From NCBI RefSeq assembly GCF_001636615.1, contig NZ_LGEK01000050.1:1-35889 (forward strand): a DNA stretch of 35,889 nt. Reading direction: 5' to 3'. This DNA comes from Mucilaginibacter sp. L294. GTDB lineage: Bacteria > Bacteroidota > Bacteroidia > Sphingobacteriales > Sphingobacteriaceae. A program made the position numbers and the translations under genes. How positions within the stretch are numbered: the stretch's first letter is position 1; every line of letters starts with the position of its first letter. Positions 22,420-29,862 of this stretch are shown piece after piece. A model generated the notes under the pieces. That model did no database searches. It was not told the DNA's origin and worked only from the letters and a program-made list of their open reading frames with translations.

Positions 22420-24354
22420 TTGAAATTAAGATACTTTTTATTCCTGCTGCTTACATGCTTATGTCTAAATGCTAATGCCCAGGTATCGCCCTATGGTCAG
22501 GTAAGCACCGCCGACCTTAAACTTACCTCTTGTGATTTTGAAAAAGGGGCCAGCGCTATGGTGCTGTTTGATGTTGCAAAGGTAACTTATAATAACTCTT
22601 ATAGAATTGTTGTAAACCAACACAGGCGCATTAAGATCTTTAACACTGAGGGGATTTCTGCAGCAGATATGCGGATAGAATACTGGGGTGGTGGCCATGA
22701 TGAAGTGATTAAAAATATAGAAGCAGCTACCTACAATCTGGTAAATGGTAAAATAGAACGGGTTGTTTTGGATAAAACGCAGATGGTAAACATTAAAGTT
22801 GATAAACAGCGCAGGGCCATTGTATTTGTTTTTCCTAATATTAAGCCCGGCTCTGTTATCGAGTATAGGTATACACTGCAAACGGCTCATGTATATAATT
22901 ATCCTAACTGGTCGTTTCAAAGATCTATCCCGGTAAGGTATAGTGAAATTGACGGCAGTTTTGAGGATGTGTTCAACTTTAATATAGTAAAAAAAATAAC
23001 CCAAAAGCTGGCTATAGATAGTGCTGTTAAAGTTAAATCGGGCAGCAGGCATATCTGGGCAATGAAAAACATCCCCGCTTTTAGGTTAGAACCCTACATG
23101 CATTCTATAGAGGATAATGTCCAAAGCATTTATTTCAAACCCGGCCGCCTTTTAAGATACTGGAGTTTTTTAACTAAAGAAGTGCTGGAAGACGAGGATT
23201 TTGGATTGCAATTTGAAAAAAAGCTGGATGCGGAAGAACCGATAATTGCTAAGGCCAAAGCCATGAAAACAGATAACGAAAAAATGGACTATCTGTTTAA
23301 CCTGGTTAAAAACACCGTAGAGTGGAACAAAATAGACGCATGGTACACGGTAGATGGCATACAAAAAGCATGGAAGCGAAAGAAAGGGAACTCTGCCGAG
23401 ATAAGCCTCATTTTATATCATTTTTTAAAAGCCAGTGGCATAAACCCTAAACTGATACTTTTTGGTACCCGCGACCATGGCGAGATTGAGGAAGATAATG
23501 CCGGCTATAGCCGCTTAAACAAAACGGTGGTGCAGGTGCCTATAGATTCGTTACGCTATTTCGTATTAGATGCAACGGATAAATACAACACGTTTAATAA
23601 TACCCCGTCTGATCTGCTGAACCTGAACTTGCTGAGTATTGACCCGGAAACAAAGGGCTTTGCGCTGATAAAATTACAAAACAACCAGCAAGCAGAAGAG
23701 GTGGTTTTTGTGAATGCCGAGATCATGTTATCCGGGAAAATGGAGGGGACAACGCAGTTAAGCAGTTCTACCTATAAACGTATTGATAAGCTACAGCTGT
23801 ATGATAAGATAGGCGAGGCTAAATATATCGAGAGCGAATTAAATGACAAGAACAAAGGGGTAACAATTACCGACTATAAAATAATGAATACCAAAGTTGA
23901 TAGCTTGCCCCTGCGGGAAAATTTTAATTTTAAGCTTGATATGACTGGGTTTGATGGTGATTACATTTATTTTAGCCCCAATCTTTTTACGGGCCTTGAT
24001 GCTAACCCCTTCATTAGCGATGTGCGTTTCTCTGATATTGACTTTGTATATCTGAACCGTTACCTGATTAATGGCCATTACAAAATACCCGAGGGCTATA
24101 AAGTTGATGCGCTGCCAAAATTGCGAACTATTGTAATGCCCGATAACAGCATTGTTTTTAAACGTACCGTCGGCGAAATGGAGGGTGCAATTATTGTAAA
24201 TTACAAAATAAGTTTTGCGAAAGCTAAATACAGCCGTGATGAGTATAAAGATCTGCATGATTTTTATAAACAGATGTATGAAATGCTCAACGAGCAGATA
24301 GTACTAAAAAAGCAACAGGCAAAACCACAGGCTATAAAGCAAGGCGCTAACTGA
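22420..24354 (+). CDS. DUF3857/transglutaminase-like exported protein, Cys replaced by Ser
   Basis: A 644-residue protein with a signal peptide (MKLRYFLFLLLTCLCLNANAQ). The DUF3857 domain occupies about residues 45-225 (VNQHRRIKIFNTEGISAADM..., PGSVIEYRYTL, NWSFQ). A transglutaminase-core-like region follows at about 275-400: KMDYLFNLVKNTVEWN, then KKGNSAEISLILYHFLKASGI and FVLDATDKYN. Active transglutaminase folds have Cys at the GNC/GDC position; here it is S325, so peptidase-like catalysis is unlikely. The start codon is TTG: an in-frame TAA lies at 22393-22395, no ATG or GTG lies between, and the next ATG would remove the signal peptide. Function is unknown; the related gene at 24400 follows after 45 bases. 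Confidence 0.8.
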   Translation: MKLRYFLFLLLTCLCLNANAQVSPYGQVSTADLKLTSCDFEKGASAMVLFDVAKVTYNNSYRIVVNQHRRIKIFNTEGISAADMRIEYWGGGHDEVIKNIEAATYNLVNGKIERVVLDKTQMVNIKVDKQRRAIVFVFPNIKPGSVIEYRYTLQTAHVYNYPNWSFQRSIPVRYSEIDGSFEDVFNFNIVKKITQKLAIDSAVKVKSGSRHIWAMKNIPAFRLEPYMHSIEDNVQSIYFKPGRLLRYWSFLTKEVLEDEDFGLQFEKKLDAEEPIIAKAKAMKTDNEKMDYLFNLVKNTVEWNKIDAWYTVDGIQKAWKRKKGNSAEISLILYHFLKASGINPKLILFGTRDHGEIEEDNAGYSRLNKTVVQVPIDSLRYFVLDATDKYNTFNNTPSDLLNLNLLSIDPETKGFALIKLQNNQQAEEVVFVNAEIMLSGKMEGTTQLSSSTYKRIDKLQLYDKIGEAKYIESELNDKNKGVTITDYKIMNTKVDSLPLRENFNFKLDMTGFDGDYIYFSPNLFTGLDANPFISDVRFSDIDFVYLNRYLINGHYKIPEGYKVDALPKLRTIVMPDNSIVFKRTVGEMEGAIIVNYKISFAKAKYSRDEYKDLHDFYKQMYEMLNEQIVLKKQQAKPQAIKQGAN

Positions 24355-24377
24355 TAGGCAAATAAATTAAAATTGAT

Positions 24378-24385
24378 TATATTTG
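24378..24385 (+). promoter_or_regulatory. Bacteroidota -7 element before the 161-residue protein gene
   Basis: TATATTTG is an exact TAnnTTTG match 14 bases before the ATG, in the 45-base gap after the DUF3857 gene. A -33 element is not clear. It suggests the downstream gene can be transcribed on its own. Confidence 0.4.
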
Positions 24386-24399
24386 TTTATCACAATTAA

Positions 24400-24885
24400 A
24401 TGAAAAGATACTGCTTATTACTGGCTATGCTTTCCCTTTGCTCAATTGTACGGGCACAAAGCATTTCTTTTTTCGACCTGACAAACTTAACCAACCTTAC
24501 CGACGGGCAGGCGCATACCTACCTATCCCTTGGCAATGTATTTAAACATCAATACCTGCAAGATGTTGATGGAAAAAAAATTGAGCACTTCCGCACAAAA
24601 TCTAACCAGGTAAAAGAACAAAGCATTACCATAGGCGAGAACACCATCCTATCAAACGGTGTTATTCTGCGTACCGTTACTTACGATACCCGCGACCCGC
24701 AGCATATTGTTAACCTGATAGCACAGGCACGCAGTGCAAAGCTCATTATGAAGTTTCAGGGGCAGGATGAGCAAAATAATATCTACAAATTTGATAACGA
24801 GTTTTACTTCGTCACTATGCTGATAAGCACTACAGAGAATAAAGGATCGGTAGTGATTACACAAAAGGAATTTGCGGGGTATTAA
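24400..24885 (+). CDS. Exported protein of unknown function (161 residues)
   Basis: The protein has a signal peptide (MKRYCLLLAMLSLCSIVRAQ) and a mature part of about 141 residues that looks beta-rich, with FFDLTNLTNLTDGQAHTYLS near the start and repeated charged-hydrophobic alternation. No family is recognised. It follows the DUF3857 gene and faces the convergent MBL/LolA-like operon, with that operon's terminator placed between them. It may be a single-gene transcript from the TATATTTG promoter candidate. Confidence 0.65.
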   Translation: MKRYCLLLAMLSLCSIVRAQSISFFDLTNLTNLTDGQAHTYLSLGNVFKHQYLQDVDGKKIEHFRTKSNQVKEQSITIGENTILSNGVILRTVTYDTRDPQHIVNLIAQARSAKLIMKFQGQDEQNNIYKFDNEFYFVTMLISTTENKGSVVITQKEFAGY

Positions 24886-24914
24886 AATAAAAATCCCCGG
24901 CGCCTGCCAGGGAT
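24886..24914 (-). terminator. Intrinsic terminator of the MBL/LolA-like operon
   Basis: On the minus strand ATCCCTGGC pairs with GCCGGGGAT (nine pairs including one T-G) around loop AGGC, followed by TTTTTATTTT. It lies 25 bases beyond the stop codon of the LolA-like gene. The T-tract runs into the stop codon of the convergent plus-strand gene. Confidence 0.8.
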
Positions 24915-24938
24915 CGATATAAGAGAGGGCATATATGG

Positions 24939-25661
24939 TTACTTCCCAATCAAAGCAGGGTCAAACACACTTTTATCAATAGGCTGGTTCGCTTTAATAT
25001 CCTGGTAAACCTCGGTTTGCAATAGTTTATCATCAATGTAAAATTTGCAAAGGGTTTCGCTCCAGGCGCCAGCTAACAGTTTGTGTTCTTCAAAGGTGGC
25101 CTCCATTTTACCCTTAGCGTCGTATTTAAAATAGCGTACGGCTACCAGTTTTTCTTTATCTATCCAAAGCTGGTTTACTTTTTCATCATCATTAGCCGAT
25201 CCTAATACATAAACCGCCTTACCTTTCCACGTGCTTTCATGGTATTTGGAAAGGTCGAAATGCAGGGTGTTAAAATGCGCCAACACCTGGTCAATCGTTT
25301 TGAAATACATACCACCTAAAAAGAAGATCAGTTCGTTCTCGTCCTTTGTTGCACGCACCACTTTGTTGTTACGGAAAAGGTACGATGAATCGCCCCGGTA
25401 AATAATACCATTACCAGCCTTATCACCACCAAAATCTATCCGTAGCATATCCGGGTAAACAATACGCTCGTACCATACATCAGTTTTCAGTAGCGTATCG
25501 TTACGATAGCGGCCCGTGGTTTGGCTAAACGTTAATGATGTATGCCATTTACCATGATAGCGACTGTACATTTTTTTGATCACCCCGGTTGATGTAGGCT
25601 GCTTTGGCAAGGTAAAGCCCAATGCCGATAACAGTATGATGATAGCTAACGGATATTTCAT
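24939..25661 (-). CDS. LolA-like exported protein
   Basis: A 240-residue protein with an N-terminal signal (about 1-20). The mature part shows the half-barrel pattern of LolA/outer-membrane lipoprotein-sorting-like proteins: WHTSLTFSQTTGRYRND, WYERIVYPDMLRIDFGG, DSSYLFRNNKVV, KAVYVLGSA, and QLWIDKEKLVAVRYFKYD. Such proteins bind lipids or lipoproteins in the periplasm. Here it is three bases downstream of an MBL-fold hydrolase gene, so the two are co-translated and probably work in one process. Assignment to the fold is by pattern only, and a specific role is not known. Confidence 0.6.
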   Translation of the reverse strand: MKYPLAIIILLSALGFTLPKQPTSTGVIKKMYSRYHGKWHTSLTFSQTTGRYRNDTLLKTDVWYERIVYPDMLRIDFGGDKAGNGIIYRGDSSYLFRNNKVVRATKDENELIFFLGGMYFKTIDQVLAHFNTLHFDLSKYHESTWKGKAVYVLGSANDDEKVNQLWIDKEKLVAVRYFKYDAKGKMEATFEEHKLLAGAWSETLCKFYIDDKLLQTEVYQDIKANQPIDKSVFDPALIGK

Positions 25662-25664
25662 GAT

Positions 25665-26561
25665 CTAAGCGGTTAATTCCTCATAAGCGGCAGTAAGGCT
25701 GCGCTGTATGCCATCGCCCTGCCATTCGGTTACGCCGGGTATTGCGGCAGAGGCTAATATCTGCTCTTTGGTTTTACCGGCTTTAATGCTGCTGTCAACA
25801 TAAGCCACCAGTTTTTCCATATAGTTTTGCATAGCTTTTAAATCGGCCATGGTACCGGTAACTTTTATCGGATCGAACGCGTGGCCAAAAACAAATATGG
25901 TGTCCTTATTAAACTGTTTTTGCGCCTGCTCTAAAGCTACCGCCCAGTGCTTGCATGATGCACCTGCGCTGCGGTCAACATAAGGGTGCATGCGGTTAAA
26001 TACCTGGTCGCCGCAATGTACTATGTTGGCATGCTCAAAGTGAATAAAGCTATCGCCGTTGGTATGGCCGGGGCCAAAGTAGTGGGCGGTGATGTGTTCG
26101 TCGCCTACTTTAATTTTCCATTTATCGGTGTAAGTGGTATCAGGGTAAAGTTGTTTATCCTCTGTTTTTTGGGCAACGGCAAATGCCTTTTGGTTGGTTA
26201 ACGAGTTGGCATGCGCCGCCACGTTTTTAACCAGGCCTTTAAAAGAAATATTACCACTGGTATGGTCGCTGTGGTGATGCGTGTTTATGAGCCATTGAAA
26301 AGGCTGGTCGCTTTTCTTTTTAAGCTCGGTTATTAAATGCGTTGCCGGTTCGGGGAACTCGGCATCAACACAAACAATACCCTCTTTATTTACCATCCAG
26401 ATGATGGTACCGCCCTGCTCGGTAAAAATCCCTACGTTGTTGCGCAAGGGGGTAAGTTTATAATCGGGCATGGCCAGCATTGCTGCAAAGCTTTTATTGG
26501 TTAAAAACGACAGCGAACCTGCTGCCAAAGCGGTGTTTATTAAAAATTTACGGCGTTCCAT
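25665..26561 (-). CDS. Exported MBL-fold metallo-hydrolase
   Basis: A 298-residue metallo-beta-lactamase-fold hydrolase. Metal ligands are visible as HHHSDH at 95-100 (H95, H97, D99, H100), H166 in GPGHTNGD, D185 in HCGDQVF and H227 in FGHAFDP, so a binuclear site is complete. The N-terminus has a Tat-like or anchor leader (MERRKFLINTALAAGSLSFL). The GPGHTNGDSFIHF and HCGDQVFN segments fit the group of cyclase/SoxH-like exported hydrolases; the substrate is unknown. It is the first gene of a two-gene unit with the LolA-like protein. Beta-lactamase activity is not implied by the family. Confidence 0.85.
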   Translation of the reverse strand: MERRKFLINTALAAGSLSFLTNKSFAAMLAMPDYKLTPLRNNVGIFTEQGGTIIWMVNKEGIVCVDAEFPEPATHLITELKKKSDQPFQWLINTHHHSDHTSGNISFKGLVKNVAAHANSLTNQKAFAVAQKTEDKQLYPDTTYTDKWKIKVGDEHITAHYFGPGHTNGDSFIHFEHANIVHCGDQVFNRMHPYVDRSAGASCKHWAVALEQAQKQFNKDTIFVFGHAFDPIKVTGTMADLKAMQNYMEKLVAYVDSSIKAGKTKEQILASAAIPGVTEWQGDGIQRSLTAAYEELTA

Positions 26562-26657
26562 ATAGTTAGCGTATAGAGATTAGATGATCAGAGATCAGTT
26601 AAAGTTATGTTTTATTTTAAGTTTAAGAACTGCTTAATCTATTTAGAATTTCCCCAA

Positions 26658-27515
26658 TTAATACTGATGAAATGCTTGCGATACAAACTCCAAAACGTTT
26701 GGTAACGATGCGCGCCAATACGTCCAGTTATGGGCGCCATCCCTCACGCGGTACTCATGCGGGATCTCTTTCTTGCGCATCAGGCTATGCACCAGCCCGT
26801 TGCCTTCGTACAAAAAGTCATCGTCGCCAACATCTATAAACCAGCGTACGTCTTTCTTTTTGGCATCGGGTATGGCGTTTATCAATTGTGATACGCTGTA
26901 TTTGTTATAATAGTTGCTTATAGCGCTGTCTGACACGGCCGGATACTCCTCCCGGCAATAATCTTTGGCCTCATCCAATGCCCAAAAACCGGTAGCGGCA
27001 CTCAATGGGCATGCGGATGAGAAAAGCTCAGGGTGATGCAGCGCGTAAATAAAACTGCCTTCGCCGCCCATACTTAAACCGGCAATGGCACGGTAATGCT
27101 TCTCGGCTTTAACTTTGTATTTTTTCTCAACAAAAGGCATCAGCTCATTAAAAAAGAAATCCTCATAATTCCAATCGCCCTTAACGCGGTTAAAGTAACC
27201 CCTATAGCCAGTGTTGGCATCGGGCATAACAATGATCATGGGGGTGGCAACACCATCGCGTATGGCTTTGTCGGTAATGCTAAGCACTTCGCCAAACTGT
27301 ACCCAGCCGGTTTGGTCGTCGCCGGCGCCATGCAGCAGGTAAAGTATGGGGTAACTGCGGCCGCTGGTTTCATAATCGGGTGGCAGGTAAATGGCGTATT
27401 TGCGTTCGCTTTTCAGTATTTTACTGGTTAGGGTTAAATTATCATATACCTTACCGGTTTGAGCAAACAGCACAAAGGGGCAAAGCATCAGCAATAAAAA
27501 AAAGAGTTTTTTCAT
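26658..27515 (-). CDS. Secreted CE1-like esterase (alpha/beta hydrolase)
   Basis: A 285-residue protein with a signal peptide (cleavage near FAQ, residue 19) and the esterase-D/CE1-type fold. The nucleophile is S148 in GLSMGGEGS, the acid is probably D228 or D232 in IDVGDDDF, and the catalytic histidine is H262 in DGAHNWTYW. The LHGAGDDQTGWVQFG segment is the oxyanion-hole region. Related enzymes are feruloyl and acetylxylan esterases and some siderophore esterases, so a role in removing acyl groups from plant polysaccharide is possible; the substrate cannot be set by sequence alone. It lies in a single-gene minus-strand unit between two gene-poor gaps. Confidence 0.82.
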   Translation of the reverse strand: MKKLFFLLLMLCPFVLFAQTGKVYDNLTLTSKILKSERKYAIYLPPDYETSGRSYPILYLLHGAGDDQTGWVQFGEVLSITDKAIRDGVATPMIIVMPDANTGYRGYFNRVKGDWNYEDFFFNELMPFVEKKYKVKAEKHYRAIAGLSMGGEGSFIYALHHPELFSSACPLSAATGFWALDEAKDYCREEYPAVSDSAISNYYNKYSVSQLINAIPDAKKKDVRWFIDVGDDDFLYEGNGLVHSLMRKKEIPHEYRVRDGAHNWTYWRASLPNVLEFVSQAFHQY

Positions 27516-27721
27516 GAAGGTTAGTTTGGTGATGCAACAGGGGTATTGCGGTTGGCTAAATTTAGGGATTTTTAAATGAATGTTTATGGGAAGTGATTGG
27601 TTGATTGTTGATTTTAATATTGTAAGGGCTAATTGGTGTATTGTTCTTTTAGTTGATTATTACTATGACGTGTGGTTTGATTATTATGTTGCTGAATGGC
27701 ATAATTATTTACAATGGCGTT

Positions 27722-27758
27722 GCCTGCGGCACGCGCTTTTCGCTCATACTGCGCAGGC
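27722..27758. repeat. GC-rich imperfect palindrome
   Basis: GCCTGCG (27722-27728) and CGCAGGC (27752-27758) are inverted arms around a 23-base segment. The surroundings are GC-rich compared with the flanking AT-rich sequence, which suggests an inserted repeat unit. Similar elements are in my memory widespread in Bacteroidota intergenic regions, but no second copy is in this window. Confidence 0.4.
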
Positions 27759-27816
27759 CTTAATCATGGGCCGGTATCCGCTGCAATCGCTAACACAGAG
27801 TGGCGGGCCTGGCGGG

Positions 27817-27877
27817 AGACGCGAAGTATCGCGTCTCTACATTATCTTACTTCGTAGAGACGCGATACTTCGCGTCT
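27817..27877. repeat. Twin-hairpin palindromic repeat (REP/MITE-like)
   Basis: Two perfect 24-base inverted arms (27817-27840 and 27854-27877) flank a 13-base spacer. Each arm is itself a hairpin of the form AGACGCGA-AGTA-TCGCGTCT, so the element can fold as one long stem or as two small ones. The design matches REP doublets or short non-autonomous elements. No transposase gene is nearby, and no target-site duplication is evident. Confidence 0.7.
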
Positions 27878-27968
27878 TTGGTGACATATAGGTGGGTAGC
27901 GATTCCCCAACAAACATTTTTACCCCAATAAGCAATTTGTTTCTGTATCTCATTAACTTTACCCACGC

Positions 27969-29636
27969 ATGCATCAACAACAAACCGCCGATAAAACCAA
28001 ATGGCTGTACCTTTTTATAGGGCTGGCTGTTCTGCTAAACTTCAGCGGACTGTTTATCCCTATACTGGCGCCTGATGGTACCCTTTACGCGGTAATTGCC
28101 AAAACCATGGTGCAGCGTAACGATTATGTGCAACTGTTTGTACACAACGCCGATTGGCTGGATAAGCCGCACTTTCCGTTTTGGATAACCGCGTTTTCGT
28201 TTAAGCTTTTTGGCTTTACCACCTGGGCCTACAAATTGCCCGGCATTTTATTTATGCTGATGGGGGCCGCCTATACTTATAAACTGGCCAAAGCGATTTA
28301 TACCAAAGAAATTGCCCTGTGGTCGGTATTGATATTGCTAACCTCTCAACACATTGTGCTGTCAAATAATGATGTACGCGCCGAGCCTTATTTAACCGGG
28401 CTTATCATCGCCTCGGTATATCATTTTTATAAAGCTTACAGCAGTAAAAGCTTCTGGCAACTGGTGCTGGCATCGCTGTTTACCGCCTGCGCTATCATGA
28501 CAAAGGGCATGTTTGCGCTGATCCCTATTGGCGGGGCCATAGTAGGGCAATTAGCCATCACTAAGCAATGGAAACAGCTTTTTAACCTGCGCTGGCTGCT
28601 TGCCGCCGTGTTGATACTGATCTTTATCCTGCCCGAGATCTATTGCCTGTATGAGCAATTTGACGCGCACCCCGAAAAGCTGGTGTTTGACACCCATGGC
28701 GTATCGGGCATTAAATTCTTTTTTTGGGATAGCCAGTTTGGGCGCTTTTTTAACACCGGCCCCATCAAAGGCCACGGCGACCCAAGTTTTTTTGTACATA
28801 CCACGCTTTGGGCGTTTTTGCCATGGTCGCTTATATTGTTCGCCGCAATATGGCATTTTATAAAAACGGGGGTAAAGGATGTGCAAAAACGCGAGTGGTT
28901 TTGTATTAGCGGGGCTTTGCTTACTTTCCTGTTGTTTTCGGCATCAAAATTTCAGCTGCCGCATTATTTAAATATCGTGTTCCCGTTCTTTTCCATTATT
29001 GCCGCGCAGTACCTGGTAGGCTTGCAATCGGAACGAACGATAAAAACCGTCAGGGCGGTGCAGATAGGGTTGGTGGCTTTGTTGCTTATTGTAATAGCCG
29101 CGCTGCATTACTTTTTTAAACCAAATGGGTTTCGGTGGGATGACGGGCTTACCTTACTGGTATGGCTGGGGTTGTTAATTTTGCTGCCCGGCAATTTTGC
29201 CAATACCGATTTAAGGCAAACGGCGTTCCGTACGCTGATCGTAGCCTTTGTGGTGAACCTATATCTGAATTTGGTTTTTTATCCCTCGCTGTTAAAGTAC
29301 CAGGCCGGGAGCGAGGCTGCTGTTTGGATAAACCATAACAACCCCCAAAACCTGCCTGTTGTACAAAGCTGGGAAGATGCCAATTACCCCATGGAGTTTT
29401 ACCTGGACCAACCCCTTACCGTGGTGAATGAAGACGGTACAGGAAAATTACCCGCACCGCCATTTATGTTTTATGGCCCGGCAAGCGTGGCTGCATCATT
29501 AACTACAAAAGGGTATAAAATTGAGCACCTGGCCTCGTTCGAGCGTTATTGGGTATCAAGGCTTAAGCCTGTATTTTTAAACAAAGTTACCCGCCAAAAC
29601 CAGCTTACCCCAATGGAAGTAGTGTTGGTAAAATAA
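27969..29636 (+). CDS. PMT/ArnT-type membrane glycosyltransferase, paralog B
   Basis: A 555-residue GT-C fold protein with about eleven membrane helices. The first loop has APDGTLYAVIAKTMVQR and NADWLDKPHFPFW, near identical in key parts to the paralog at 18170-19822. Both share DVRAEPYL, TACAIMTKG, the AHPEKLVFD/VSGI loop and WDSQFGRF, so they descend from one duplication within the lineage. Paralog B has GTLY where paralog A has QGLY in the acidic loop, keeping one acidic residue fewer. The sugar donor would be undecaprenyl-phosphate-linked. Acceptor and sugar are unknown. The ATG at 27969 follows directly after the repeat-rich gap. Confidence 0.82.
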   Translation: MHQQQTADKTKWLYLFIGLAVLLNFSGLFIPILAPDGTLYAVIAKTMVQRNDYVQLFVHNADWLDKPHFPFWITAFSFKLFGFTTWAYKLPGILFMLMGAAYTYKLAKAIYTKEIALWSVLILLTSQHIVLSNNDVRAEPYLTGLIIASVYHFYKAYSSKSFWQLVLASLFTACAIMTKGMFALIPIGGAIVGQLAITKQWKQLFNLRWLLAAVLILIFILPEIYCLYEQFDAHPEKLVFDTHGVSGIKFFFWDSQFGRFFNTGPIKGHGDPSFFVHTTLWAFLPWSLILFAAIWHFIKTGVKDVQKREWFCISGALLTFLLFSASKFQLPHYLNIVFPFFSIIAAQYLVGLQSERTIKTVRAVQIGLVALLLIVIAALHYFFKPNGFRWDDGLTLLVWLGLLILLPGNFANTDLRQTAFRTLIVAFVVNLYLNLVFYPSLLKYQAGSEAAVWINHNNPQNLPVVQSWEDANYPMEFYLDQPLTVVNEDGTGKLPAPPFMFYGPASVAASLTTKGYKIEHLASFERYWVSRLKPVFLNKVTRQNQLTPMEVVLVK

Positions 29637-29862
29637 TATTTAATAAAACACCCAAAAACTGTTACATACGCCACATTAATTACGTAATGTAATTACCGGG
29701 GGAAAATAGTACACTATAACTGATCTTAGGGACGCATCGCCCTTATATTAAGCCCTTTAATGCTTGTGCAAAAGCATGGCTATGTTGGCAGCCTCCCCGG
29801 TAACGGCCAGCAGTGCATAAAGATAGCTACGGATGATGCGTTCTTTTTTTCGTTGTGTTAAA
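29637..29862. other. Convergent gap between GT gene and phospholipase gene
   Basis: A 226-base convergent gap. It contains the inverted repeat TAATTAC-GTAAT-GTAATTA (29677-29695) and a weak hairpin (about 29729-29745), with no clear T-tract terminator. A short minus-strand frame ending in a Leu/Ala-rich stretch overlaps it but lacks a good start. Confidence 0.4.

Larger units (their letters stand above)
27516..27968. other. 453-base gene-free region with palindromic repeats
   Basis: No convincing gene is present. An open frame of 103 codons at 27580-27891 runs through the repeats and has unusual composition (many Trp, Tyr and Arg), so it is judged spurious. The left half is AT-rich with repeated TTGATT-like words; the right half holds a GC-rich palindromic unit and a 24-bp-armed inverted repeat. 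The +strand GT gene begins at 27969. Confidence 0.7.

Noticed and set aside
22465..23052. 195-codon minus-strand frame opposite the DUF3857 gene
   Set aside because: Its composition follows the complement of the plus-strand gene and it has no recognisable domain.
25665..26561. Beta-lactamase resistance gene
   Set aside because: The MBL fold alone does not imply beta-lactamase; the sequence fits exported general hydrolases better.
27580..27891. 103-codon plus-strand frame
   Set aside because: It runs through palindromic repeats, with unusual Trp/Arg content and no family match.
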